A DNA stretch of 64,000 bases from assembly GCF_900403705.1 (NCBI RefSeq), contig NZ_OUNR01000001.1, forward strand, positions 1,044,938-1,108,937, written 5' to 3'. A program made the translations under genes and the position numbers. The notes beneath the pieces were generated by a model that was not told the DNA's origin, ran no database searches, and saw nothing but the letters and a program-made list of their open reading frames with translations. This stretch comes from Nitrospira lenta (GTDB lineage: Bacteria > Nitrospirota > Nitrospiria > Nitrospirales > Nitrospiraceae). Of the stretch, positions 26,698 to 34,770 are shown piece after piece (the first letter of the stretch is position 1; each line of letters opens with the position of its first letter).

Positions 26698-28020
26698 GTG
26701 GGCATGAGAGATGACGTCGTCATCATAGGGGGTGGTCTGGCCGGATCCGAGGCAGCCTGGCAAGCCGCTAACCGGGGCGCGAAGGTGACGCTCTATGAGA
26801 TGCGTCCCAAAGAGATGACGAAAGCGCATAAGACCGGCGGCTTAGCCGAGTTGGTCTGCTCCAACTCGCTCGGATCAGCCGATCCGCTGAACGCCCCCGG
26901 CATCCTCAAAGAAGAAATGCGGCGGCTGGGTTCGTTGATCATTACCTCGGCCGAGCAGGCCAGGGTGCCGGCCGGCTCAGCGCTCGCCGTCGATCGCGAT
27001 CAATTCTCTCTCAAGATCACTCAAGCCCTGGAAAGCCACCCGAACGTCCGTATCCTGCATGAGGAGATCACCGAGATCCCGACGGATTGTCTCTGCATCA
27101 TTGCCACCGGCCCCCTGACATCGGACAAATTGTCGGCGTCGATCCGTGCCGTCACGCAATCGCACCATTTGTATTTTTTCGATGCCATCTCGCCGATCAT
27201 CGACGCCGAGTCGATCAATATGGACATCGTCTTCGCCGCCTCGCGCTACGACAAGGGGGGGGCGGACTACCTGAACTGCCCGATGGATGAGGCCCAGTAC
27301 AACACGTTTTACGACGCCCTAATGGCGGCCGAAAAAGTGCAGCCGAAAGAATTCGAGAAGACACCCTATTTTGAAGCCTGCATTCCCATTGAAGTCATGG
27401 CGGAGCGGGGCCGGCAAACCATGCTCTTCGGTCCGCTGAAACCGGTCGGATTGGAAGATCCTCGAACCGGCAGGAGGCCGACTGCGGTCATCCAGCTCCG
27501 AACCGAAAACGTGCATCGGACCTGCTACAACATGGTCGGCTTTCAGACGAAGCTTACCTACCCAGAACAGAAGCGCGTGTTTCGCATGATCCCCGGCCTG
27601 GAACAGGCGGAATTTCTCCGCTACGGCAGCCTGCATCGAAACACCTTTATCAATTCTCCCCAGTTGCTCTTGAATACGTTGCAGTTCAAATCGCGCGGCA
27701 CCTTGTTCTTTGCCGGCCAATTGGTCGGCGTGGAAGGCTATACCGAATCCGCCGCCATGGGAGGGTTTGCCGGCATCAATGCGGCACGCGCGCTCACGGG
27801 ACTGCCCCTGGTCACGCCGCCCGCCACGACGGCTCACGGATGCCTGGTCGGCCATGTAGCCTCATCCGACCCAAAGCATTTTCAGCCGATGAATACGAAT
27901 TACGGCCTCTTCCCTCCCCTCGCCCAACCGACCAGGGACAAGGAGAAAAAGCGGCAACTCATTGCCCAGCGGGCTCGTGAGGATTTTGAGAGATGGATGA
28001 CGCAATCCGCGCTTTCATGA
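26698..28020 (+). CDS. trmFO: Folate/FAD-dependent tRNA (uracil-54-C5) methyltransferase
   Basis: The enzyme makes ribothymidine at tRNA position 54 using methylene-tetrahydrofolate. FAD-binding GGGLAGSEAAWQAA starts at residue 11. TrmFO-specific text includes YEMRPKEMTKAHKT, LAELVCSNSLGSADPLNAPG, YLNCPMDEAQY and GQLVGVEGYTESAAMGG. GTG 26698 is 7 nt after AGGAG; ATG 26704 is also possible. The last 28 bp overlap xerC, a frequent pairing. Confidence 0.96.
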   Translation: MGMRDDVVIIGGGLAGSEAAWQAANRGAKVTLYEMRPKEMTKAHKTGGLAELVCSNSLGSADPLNAPGILKEEMRRLGSLIITSAEQARVPAGSALAVDRDQFSLKITQALESHPNVRILHEEITEIPTDCLCIIATGPLTSDKLSASIRAVTQSHHLYFFDAISPIIDAESINMDIVFAASRYDKGGADYLNCPMDEAQYNTFYDALMAAEKVQPKEFEKTPYFEACIPIEVMAERGRQTMLFGPLKPVGLEDPRTGRRPTAVIQLRTENVHRTCYNMVGFQTKLTYPEQKRVFRMIPGLEQAEFLRYGSLHRNTFINSPQLLLNTLQFKSRGTLFFAGQLVGVEGYTESAAMGGFAGINAARALTGLPLVTPPATTAHGCLVGHVASSDPKHFQPMNTNYGLFPPLAQPTRDKEKKRQLIAQRAREDFERWMTQSALS

Positions 28021-28943
28021 CCTTTCTCACCGTCGAGCGCCAGGCTTCACCGGAAACCATCCGCAATTACCATTCAGATCTCCGGCAGCTCACCGCATTT
28101 CTCACACAATCCCAGCCAACGTCACACACACCGCGCGCGCTCCCGATCAATGACATCACCACGGATTCCTTGCGCGCCTATTTACACTGGCTTGACCGCA
28201 AGGGAGAGAAAGCCTCTTCACTCGCACGCAAGCTCGCCTGCCTGAGGAGTTTCTATCGGTTCCATGTCCGCGAAGGGACCGTTGCAAAGAATCCGGCCGA
28301 AGGCATTAGAAGCCCGAAGCTCCCCAAGACACTGCCGCAGGTCCTGACGAAAGACGATGCGAATGTCTTGATGGAGTTCCCCCAAGGAGATACCGCGTTG
28401 CCGCTGCGAGACCGGGCGATACTGGAAACCCTCTATTCCACCGGCGCACGCGTCAGCGAAGCCGTCGGGTTGAATCTCGGTGATCTCAACCAATCCGACG
28501 GGCTCGTCCACCTTCGCGGAAAAGGCCGGAAGGAACGAATTGTTCCGATCGGCGATGTCGCACTCCAGGCGATCCAAACCTATCGATCCTCGTTGAAGCG
28601 GGCGGCCGCCGATGATCGACCTGCAACGCCCCTATTTCTCAACCACCGGGGTGGCCGGTTGACCGCGCGCAGCGTGGCCCGCCTCGTTTCCCGCTACTCC
28701 AGTCGTCTCGCCGGCGGTGCCGTCAGCCCCCATGCGCTCCGCCATTCCTATGCGACTCACCTTCTCGACGAAGGCGCGGACCTTCGGTCTATTCAAGAAA
28801 TGTTAGGGCACGCCTCGCTCAGCACCACGCAGAAATATACGCACCTGGCGACCGACCAGCTGCTGGCCGTCTATGACCGCGCTCATCCTCGGGCCAAATC
28901 CGGAAAGACTCCTCCGAGCAGAAAAGATGGTCCCCAAACATGA
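27993..28943 (+). CDS. xerC: Tyrosine recombinase XerC-type
   Basis: The 316-residue recombinase has an N-terminal SAM-like core-binding domain (residues 1-100). The catalytic set is complete: R153, K177, H247, R250, H273 and nucleophile Y282. Coupled to trmFO by overlap, with no integron or phage genes nearby, it is most likely the housekeeping dimer-resolution enzyme. Whether it is XerC or XerD cannot be decided without its partner. Confidence 0.9.
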   Translation: MDDAIRAFMTFLTVERQASPETIRNYHSDLRQLTAFLTQSQPTSHTPRALPINDITTDSLRAYLHWLDRKGEKASSLARKLACLRSFYRFHVREGTVAKNPAEGIRSPKLPKTLPQVLTKDDANVLMEFPQGDTALPLRDRAILETLYSTGARVSEAVGLNLGDLNQSDGLVHLRGKGRKERIVPIGDVALQAIQTYRSSLKRAAADDRPATPLFLNHRGGRLTARSVARLVSRYSSRLAGGAVSPHALRHSYATHLLDEGADLRSIQEMLGHASLSTTQKYTHLATDQLLAVYDRAHPRAKSGKTPPSRKDGPQT

Positions 28944-29025
28944 ACCGCGGATCAACCGCCACGAATTCCTCCCGATATGACAGCCACATGGCGTGCATAG
29001 CCTTGCCAAATCACGTACTGCGGGA

Positions 29026-29053
29026 TTGTGTTTCTGGATGAAATTGATATAGT
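29026..29053 (+). promoter_or_regulatory. Candidate argB promoter
   Basis: TTGTGT (29026-29031), a 16-bp spacer and TATAGT (29048-29053) lie 80 bp before argB in a 190-bp gap that is otherwise unremarkable. Confidence 0.35.
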
Positions 29054-29133
29054 CACGGCCCGCCAGCCTGTGCGTGCCGCGGGAAGGGATCGGAATGGGG
29101 TCCGACATATCCTCGGAGAACTAGGAGCAGCCT

Positions 29134-30027
29134 ATGAATCGACTGATTAAGAAAGCCAATATCCTCATCGAGGCGCTCCCCTACATCCGCACCTTCCGGG
29201 GCAAAACGGTGGTCATTAAGTACGGCGGTCACGCCATGACCGAGACGGCACTGAAAGAGCGGTTCGCGGAAGACATTGTCCTGCTCAAATACGTCGGGCT
29301 CAATCCGGTCATCGTCCATGGCGGTGGCCCGCAGATCGACAAGATGCTGACCAGACTCGGCATCGAAGCCAAATTCCGCCACGGCGTCCGGATCACCGAC
29401 GAAGCCACCATGGAAATCGTGGAGATGGTCCTGGCCGGCAAGATCAATATGGAAATCGTGGAGCTTCTGAATCGCCACGGAGGGCGGTCCGTGGGCCTGA
29501 GCGGAAAAGACGGCGGGCTGCTTATGGCGCAGCCGCTCACGGCGAAATCCTGGGCAAAAAGCTTGGGCAAGGATCTGGACGGCGACGACGAGGGTGATTT
29601 CGGACTGGTTGGCGAAGTGCAGTCCGTCGATCCCAGTCTCGTGCTGAAGCTCCAACAAGACCACTACATTCCCGTCATCGCGCCGATCGGAACGGACAAG
29701 AACGGCAACACCTACAACATCAACGCCGACCTGGTGGCCGGGGCCATCGCCGCGTCGCTCCACGCGGAAAAACTGGTGATGATGACTGACATCAAGGGTA
29801 TCCGCGACGCCAACCATCGGCACCTCTCCACCGTCTCACGGAAAGACGTGCAACGGATGGTGAAGAAGGGCGTGATCGGCGAAGGCATGTTGCCGAAAGT
29901 GCACGCCTGCCTCGATGCGCTGGTCGGAGGAGCCGGGAAAGCTCACATTATCGACGGCCGCATCCCTCATGCCCTCTTGCTCGAAATCTTTACCCGCAAG
30001 GGTATCGGCACCGAGATTGTGTCGTAA
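29134..30027 (+). CDS. argB: Acetylglutamate kinase
   Basis: Catalyses the second step of arginine synthesis. Typical motifs: VVIKYGGHAMTE at the N terminus, IVHGGGPQIDKML, and NINADLVAGAIAASLHAEKLV. The N-terminal helix (MNRLIKKANILIEALPYIR) resembles that of arginine-inhibited hexameric forms, so feedback inhibition is possible. The length is 297 residues and the start follows AGGAG. Confidence 0.97.
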   Translation: MNRLIKKANILIEALPYIRTFRGKTVVIKYGGHAMTETALKERFAEDIVLLKYVGLNPVIVHGGGPQIDKMLTRLGIEAKFRHGVRITDEATMEIVEMVLAGKINMEIVELLNRHGGRSVGLSGKDGGLLMAQPLTAKSWAKSLGKDLDGDDEGDFGLVGEVQSVDPSLVLKLQQDHYIPVIAPIGTDKNGNTYNINADLVAGAIAASLHAEKLVMMTDIKGIRDANHRHLSTVSRKDVQRMVKKGVIGEGMLPKVHACLDALVGGAGKAHIIDGRIPHALLLEIFTRKGIGTEIVS

Positions 30028-30054
30028 CCCTTTCCGGGCACGAGAACCCATCGC

Positions 30055-30909
30055 GTGACTGACGAATTCCTGACCCATCTGGCCGCGCTGACTCGCGAAC
30101 GCCATCCCGACACCTCACCGATCGCATTGAGGGAGACGGCGTCCTACTTGTCACAACAGTTCACCCGCGTGGGCCTTGACGTTTCCACCCACCGATTCGA
30201 GGCCCTGGGACAAACCTACGACAACGTGATCGGAACCACGCCGGTGGAGAACGGCACGGCTACTGCGCCGCTAATTCTTGCCGCCCACTACGATACCGTC
30301 GAAGGATCGCCCGGCGCCGATGACAATGCCAGCGCGCTTACAGTGCTGATCGAGGTTGCCAGGCGACTCCAGCAGACCGCCCTGACGCGACCGGTGCAAT
30401 TCGTGGCCTTCTGCCTCGAAGAAGAAGATCTGCTGGGGAGCCGCGCGTATGCGTCCCATCTTGCCAAGACCGGCCAGTCTGTCTATGGCGCGATCGTCCT
30501 TGAGTGTGTCGGCTACGCCAGCGATCAGGAAGGCTCGCAACGCACGCCTTCCGGCATTCCCGTCGCCGTACCCTCCGTCGGAAATTTCCTCGCCCTGATT
30601 GGGAATCAAGCGTCAGCCGCGTTGACGGCGGCATTATCGCAAGCCATGGCGCCCACCATCCCCGTCGTCCCGCTGGTCGTACCGGGCAATGGAGAGCAGC
30701 TCCCCGATACTAGACGAAGCGACCATACGGCCTTTTGGGAACAGGGTTTCGCCGCCGTCATGGTGACCGATACCGCCAATTTTCGAAATCCGCACTATCA
30801 TCGATCGACCGATACGGTCGATACTCTCAATTTGAAATTCCTCGCATCCGTGGCTGATGCCGTCACGAATGCGGTCCTGGCGCTCGCCGCCACGCCAGAA
30901 AGGTCATGA
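30055..30909 (+). CDS. M28-family zinc metallopeptidase
   Basis: The 284-residue protein shows the M28 metal site: LAAHYDTVEGSPGADDN (His and Asp ligands), the catalytic CLEEEDLLGSRAY and the distal NPHYHRSTDT histidine. No signal peptide is seen, so an aminopeptidase acting in the cytoplasm is likely. The start is GTG 30055, 27 bp after argB. The stop overlaps the next gene (ATGATG/TGA), so the genes are coupled. Confidence 0.88.
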   Translation: MTDEFLTHLAALTRERHPDTSPIALRETASYLSQQFTRVGLDVSTHRFEALGQTYDNVIGTTPVENGTATAPLILAAHYDTVEGSPGADDNASALTVLIEVARRLQQTALTRPVQFVAFCLEEEDLLGSRAYASHLAKTGQSVYGAIVLECVGYASDQEGSQRTPSGIPVAVPSVGNFLALIGNQASAALTAALSQAMAPTIPVVPLVVPGNGEQLPDTRRSDHTAFWEQGFAAVMVTDTANFRNPHYHRSTDTVDTLNLKFLASVADAVTNAVLALAATPERS

Positions 30910-31640
30910 TGCCCACATCGCTCAGCCGGTCGACAAAAGCCGCCATCGCTCAGATCTTTGCCCGTTTGGACTATAAGGCGCTCGGCCCGGTGTATTGTTA
31001 CGAAGGCGGCGATGAGTTTTGGCAAGCCAAGCGGATTCCCTGCGAACGACTGGGAAACCGGATCGCCCGTGCGCTGCACGATCACCTCGCGCCGCATGGA
31101 CGGAGCCTCTACGTGGGGGCCGGCGTCGCAGAGCTCCCACCGCTCCTCATGGAGGCGCTTGACCTCCAACGGGAAGTCGAACCGTACAATCTTCGCCGAA
31201 CCGAAGTCGCCGCCATCAATCGAGCCGGTCGATCCCTGCCAGTTCGGTTTCATCCCCTTGATGCGGCAAAAGCCAAAGGCCGCTTCGATCATCTCTGGAT
31301 GGTGAGCGTGCTCAATGATCCGGAACGATTTCCGCACCTCGCACCACTGTCCTACGGAACCGCCGATCCGGCGACATTCGACCCGCGCCAATTTGAACGG
31401 CAGCGCCGCATCGTACGTTCGATCGTCGATCGCGTCATGCCGAAGCTGAGCCTGCCTGGATTGGTCACGACCTCAACGGAAGAAGTGCTGTGGATCGCCG
31501 ACTGGTGCCATCGAAAAAATATCCCGTACCTCGTTGCACGAGAGCAATTTCCGACCGCCCTCGTGGGAGATCCAGTCTGCTTTATGAAAATTGGAGCAAG
31601 GGCAGCGAAAACTCGAACCGCACGACGGGCTAGATCTTAA
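30906..31640 (+). CDS. Protein of unknown function with a methyltransferase-like motif
   Basis: The 244-residue protein starts inside the M28 stop codon after AGAAAGG. Residues 65-85 (SLYVGAGVAELPPLLMEALD) look like a degenerate SAM-binding motif I, and later text (GRFDHLWMVSVLNDPERFP) could be motif II and its following helix. I do not recognise a family and the normal acidic motif is not clear, so methyltransferase activity is only a guess. The C terminus is Arg/Ala-rich and overlaps the convergent gamma-carbonic anhydrase gene by 11 bp. Confidence 0.7.
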   Translation: MMPTSLSRSTKAAIAQIFARLDYKALGPVYCYEGGDEFWQAKRIPCERLGNRIARALHDHLAPHGRSLYVGAGVAELPPLLMEALDLQREVEPYNLRRTEVAAINRAGRSLPVRFHPLDAAKAKGRFDHLWMVSVLNDPERFPHLAPLSYGTADPATFDPRQFERQRRIVRSIVDRVMPKLSLPGLVTTSTEEVLWIADWCHRKNIPYLVAREQFPTALVGDPVCFMKIGARAAKTRTARRARS

Positions 31641-32175
31641 ATCCGGTTTGCTTCGACGAATCGTCCATGTATTGCCGGGCGTACTTCACATAGTTAGCGG
31701 CCGACTCTTTGATCCAGGCGAGTTCGGCCTCCGAGGCCCCACGCCGCACCCGGCCGGGCGAGCCGAGGATGACGCTCTTCGGCGGAACCACTGTTCCCTC
31801 CACCACTAACGCGCCGGCCCCTACGACTGAATCTTCCCCGATCACGGCGCCGTCCATGACGATCGCGCCCATCCCCACAAGCACCCGATCCTTGATCGTA
31901 CAGCCATGCAGCACCACACTATGGCCGATAGTCACCTCGTTCCCGATAATCAGCGGATGGGTATCGTGCGTGACGTGCAGCATGCAGAGATCCTGCACAT
32001 TGGTCCGGCTTCCGATGCGGATATGATGCACATCGCCGCGAATGACGGCATTGAACCAGACACTGCACTGCTCCCCCAGCACCACATCGCCGATGACGAC
32101 AGCAGTGTCTTCAATGAAGCAGGAGTCTGGAATCGTGGGCTTGATGCCTTGGAATGTTCGGATCACGGATCGCAC
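31630..32175 (-). CDS. Gamma-class carbonic anhydrase-like hexapeptide protein
   Basis: The 181-residue left-handed beta-helix protein has the YrdA/CaiE/gamma-CA pattern: SVWFNAVIRGDVHHIRIG, then metal-binding His candidates H67 in LCMLHVTHD and H85/H90 in GHSVVLHG. The ligand set is intact, so it could be an active anhydrase or a metal-binding relative. Confidence 0.92.
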   Translation of the reverse strand: MRSVIRTFQGIKPTIPDSCFIEDTAVVIGDVVLGEQCSVWFNAVIRGDVHHIRIGSRTNVQDLCMLHVTHDTHPLIIGNEVTIGHSVVLHGCTIKDRVLVGMGAIVMDGAVIGEDSVVGAGALVVEGTVVPPKSVILGSPGRVRRGASEAELAWIKESAANYVKYARQYMDDSSKQTGFKI

Positions 32176-32215
32176 TGTAGGTGAAGCATGCCCCGGATTT
32201 CAAGACCAAGACGCG

Positions 32216-32245
32216 TTGACAGCCTTTTCAACCCTCCCGTAGACT
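32216..32245 (+). promoter_or_regulatory. Leaderless-type promoter of rimO
   Basis: TTGACA (32216-32221), an 18-bp spacer and TAGACT (32240-32245) are followed after 7 nt by the rimO ATG. Transcription should start at or within one base of the start codon; there is no ribosome-binding site. Confidence 0.6.
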
Positions 32246-32252
32246 GCCAGCC

Positions 32253-33671
32253 ATGTCTACACCCCTGATTCAGCTCGACCGCAAAAAGACGGCCAAGAAG
32301 GCCGTACGCCAAAAGATGCCCGCTGCTGCCGGCAAAACCACCGTCGGGTTCGTCAATCTGGGTTGCTCGAAAAACCAGGTGGACTCCGAGCTCATGCTAG
32401 GCACGCTCGTTCACGACGGCTTCCAACTGACCGACAACCCCAAGAAAGCTGAAGTCGTCATCATCAACACTTGCGGCTTTATCGAAGAAGCCAAGCAGGA
32501 GTCGATCAATACGATTCTCGAACATGGCAAGCTCAAGAAGAAAGGCGCCTGCCGGGTCCTCATCGCCGTGGGCTGTCTGGCCCAGCGCTATCAAGGTGAT
32601 CTACTCAAAGAACTGCCGGAGCTGGACGGCGTGGTAGGCACCGGCGAGTTCGGAAAGATTGCGGAAATCTGCCGCAACCTCCTCACTCCCACTAAACGGC
32701 AGCAACGACTGTGGATCAGCGAACCGCCGTATCTCTACGATGCGGACTCTCCGCGCCTACGGCTCGGCAAGCCGCACAGTGCCTATGTGAAGATCGCCGA
32801 AGGGTGTAACCGGAATTGCGCCTTCTGCGCCATCCCCATCATGCGCGGGAAACAACGGAGCCGGTCGATTGAATCCATTGTGGCCGAAGCGGAACGCCTC
32901 GCCGGCGAAGGCGTCAAGGAGCTCAACCTCATTTCGCAGGATACGATCAACTACGGCGTGGACATGGGTATTCGCGGCGGGCTCACCGCACTGCTTCGCG
33001 CGCTGGTAAAGGTTCCTGACATTCGATGGATCAGACCGTTCTATCTCTATCCCCAACAAGTCACCGATGATCTGCTCGACCTCTATGCGGGCGAGGAAAA
33101 GATTACCAAGTACATAGATATGCCCCTCCAGCACATCAACGACCGGATGCTGAGGCGCATGCATCGTCTGGGCAATCGCGCCGCCATCGAGAAACTCGTG
33201 GAGCGCATTCGCACCCGCATTCCCGGCGTGACGTTTCGGACCGCCTTCATCGTGGGATTTCCCGGTGAGACGGAACAGGCCTACCAGGAACTTAAATCCT
33301 ACGTGACGGAATCCGGCTTCGACCGCGTGGCCGCGTTCCTCTACTCGGACGAGGAAGATACGACAGCGGTCTCGCTGGACGACAAGATTGAGCGCAGTGT
33401 CATGGAGGAACGACGGAACGAGCTGCTGGCCATCCAAGAAGGCATCGCCGCTGCTCGCGGGCAAGACCGTATCGGCTCTGTGCTGGAGGTGCTCATCGAG
33501 GGACCATCGGAAGAAACACCCTTGCTGCTGGAAGGGCGCCACGAAGGCCTCGCACCGGAAATCGACGGCGTCGTCTATATCAACGACGGCTCGGCTAATC
33601 CTGGAGATCTCGTCAAGGTCGAGATCACGGATGCCGCCACCTACGATCTCGTCGGCCACATCGTCTCCTAA
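32253..33671 (+). CDS. rimO: Ribosomal protein S12 methylthiotransferase
   Basis: A radical-SAM enzyme that adds a methylthio group to an aspartate of S12. It has the N-terminal UPF0004 domain with cysteines (VNLGCSKNQVDSE, INTCGFIEEAKQES, AVGCLAQRY), the radical-SAM triad C185-C189-C192 in GCNRNCAFCAIP, and a C-terminal TRAM domain (about 400-472). The SKNQVDSE motif distinguishes RimO from MiaB. An N-terminal basic extension (first 28 residues) is unusual but consistent with the leaderless start. Confidence 0.96.
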   Translation: MSTPLIQLDRKKTAKKAVRQKMPAAAGKTTVGFVNLGCSKNQVDSELMLGTLVHDGFQLTDNPKKAEVVIINTCGFIEEAKQESINTILEHGKLKKKGACRVLIAVGCLAQRYQGDLLKELPELDGVVGTGEFGKIAEICRNLLTPTKRQQRLWISEPPYLYDADSPRLRLGKPHSAYVKIAEGCNRNCAFCAIPIMRGKQRSRSIESIVAEAERLAGEGVKELNLISQDTINYGVDMGIRGGLTALLRALVKVPDIRWIRPFYLYPQQVTDDLLDLYAGEEKITKYIDMPLQHINDRMLRRMHRLGNRAAIEKLVERIRTRIPGVTFRTAFIVGFPGETEQAYQELKSYVTESGFDRVAAFLYSDEEDTTAVSLDDKIERSVMEERRNELLAIQEGIAAARGQDRIGSVLEVLIEGPSEETPLLLEGRHEGLAPEIDGVVYINDGSANPGDLVKVEITDAATYDLVGHIVS

Positions 33672-33691
33672 CAGCTCACAATACTATCTCG

Positions 33692-33813
33692 CAGGCTGTT
33701 CAGAAAGACTGTCCAGCAAGGCCGCAGCGAGCACAGAGGCGAGGCGTACGCGGCGGTACGTTGAGCCTCTGCGCAAAGCGAGAACGCCGCTGGTGGTCTT
33801 TCTCAACAACCTG
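33692..33813. repeat. 122-bp palindromic repeat, copy B
   Basis: Ends CAGGCTGTTCAGAAAGAC and, reversed, CAGGTTGTTGAGAAAGAC match at 16 of 18 positions. Shared inner blocks with copy A are listed there; an inner GAGGCGTAC...GTACGTTGAGCCTC hairpin is also visible. It lies between rimO and purU, 21 bp after the rimO stop and 29 bp before purU. Confidence 0.78.
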
Positions 33814-33841
33814 CTAACTTGACGAAAGGGGCGCATCCGCT

Positions 33842-34708
33842 ATGGCAGCCACTCGCAAAGATTCCGTGGTGATTCTGATCCACTGTAAAGACAGGAAGGG
33901 GATTGTCGCCCGTGTGTCCGGATTCATCCACGACTTCGGCGGCAACATTCTCGACTCGGATCACCATACCGATGAGGAGACGAATGACTTTCTGATGCGG
34001 ATGGAGTTCGCCACGGAGGGCTTGCAGATTCCTCCCGACGAAATCTCCGCCGCCTTTGCCCCCATCGCGAAAGTGTTTGAGATGCGCTACGAGGTGCACC
34101 ACTCCAGCCACCGCACCCGCGTCGGCATGCTGGTCTCCAAACAGGATCACTGTTTGGCCGATCTCCTCCAACGCCACCGTCGAGACGAGTTACACATCGA
34201 TATCCCCGTCATCATTTCCAATCATGACACCTGCGCGGAATGGGCCCACCTGTTCAAGATCCCTTTCGTGATCTTACCGGTGACCAAAGAAACCAAGCCC
34301 CAGCAAGAGCAGCAAGTCGTCTCAACATTGAAATCTCATCGAGCGGAACTGGTGGTGATGGCTCGCTACATGCAGATTCTGAGCGCCGACTTCCTCGCTC
34401 AAATCGGCTGCCCGGTGATCAACATTCACCACTCGTTTCTTCCCGCGTTCATCGGCGCGAATCCCTATCGACAGGCCTATGAGCGAGGCGTAAAGATCAT
34501 CGGCGCGACGGCTCACTATGCGACGCAAGACCTCGACGAAGGACCGATTATCGAGCAGGACGTGATTCGTGTCGGCCATCGAGATACGGTCGATGATCTG
34601 GTGAGGAAGGGGCGCGACCTGGAAGAAATTGTCCTGGCGCGCGCCGTGCGGCGGCATATCGAACATCGCGTGCTGGTGTACGGAAAAAAAACCGTCGTAT
34701 TCGATTAG
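33842..34708 (+). CDS. purU: Formyltetrahydrofolate deformylase
   Basis: Hydrolyses 10-formyl-THF to THF and formate. Residues 8-90 form an ACT domain (ILIHCKDRKGIVARVSGF), then a formyl-transferase-like domain with NIHHSFLPAFIGANPYRQA and HYATQDLDEGPIIEQD, which hold the catalytic Asn, His and Asp. The length is 288 residues. It fits with the glycine-cleavage genes downstream in one-carbon metabolism, though it is not in their operon. Confidence 0.96.
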   Translation: MAATRKDSVVILIHCKDRKGIVARVSGFIHDFGGNILDSDHHTDEETNDFLMRMEFATEGLQIPPDEISAAFAPIAKVFEMRYEVHHSSHRTRVGMLVSKQDHCLADLLQRHRRDELHIDIPVIISNHDTCAEWAHLFKIPFVILPVTKETKPQQEQQVVSTLKSHRAELVVMARYMQILSADFLAQIGCPVINIHHSFLPAFIGANPYRQAYERGVKIIGATAHYATQDLDEGPIIEQDVIRVGHRDTVDDLVRKGRDLEEIVLARAVRRHIEHRVLVYGKKTVVFD

Positions 34709-34732
34709 TCAGAATACTCAACAACCCATCTC

Positions 34733-34760
34733 GGGGGATGAGGCAGCAGCCTCATCCCCC
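34733..34760. terminator. Bidirectional terminator between purU and htrA
   Basis: A perfect 12-bp stem (GGGGGATGAGGC, 34733-34744; GCCTCATCCCCC, 34749-34760) with a 4-nt loop sits in the 62-bp space between these convergent genes. A TCTCTCTC tract follows on the plus strand. Confidence 0.7.
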
Positions 34761-34770
34761 TCTCTCTCAC

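Noticed and set aside
27993..28943. xerC as an integrase of a mobile element
   Set aside because: It overlaps trmFO, a common housekeeping pairing, and there are no attachment-site duplications or cargo genes nearby.
29053..29823. 256-codon minus-strand frame opposite argB
   Set aside because: argB is unmistakable on the plus strand; the other frame has no recognisable feature.
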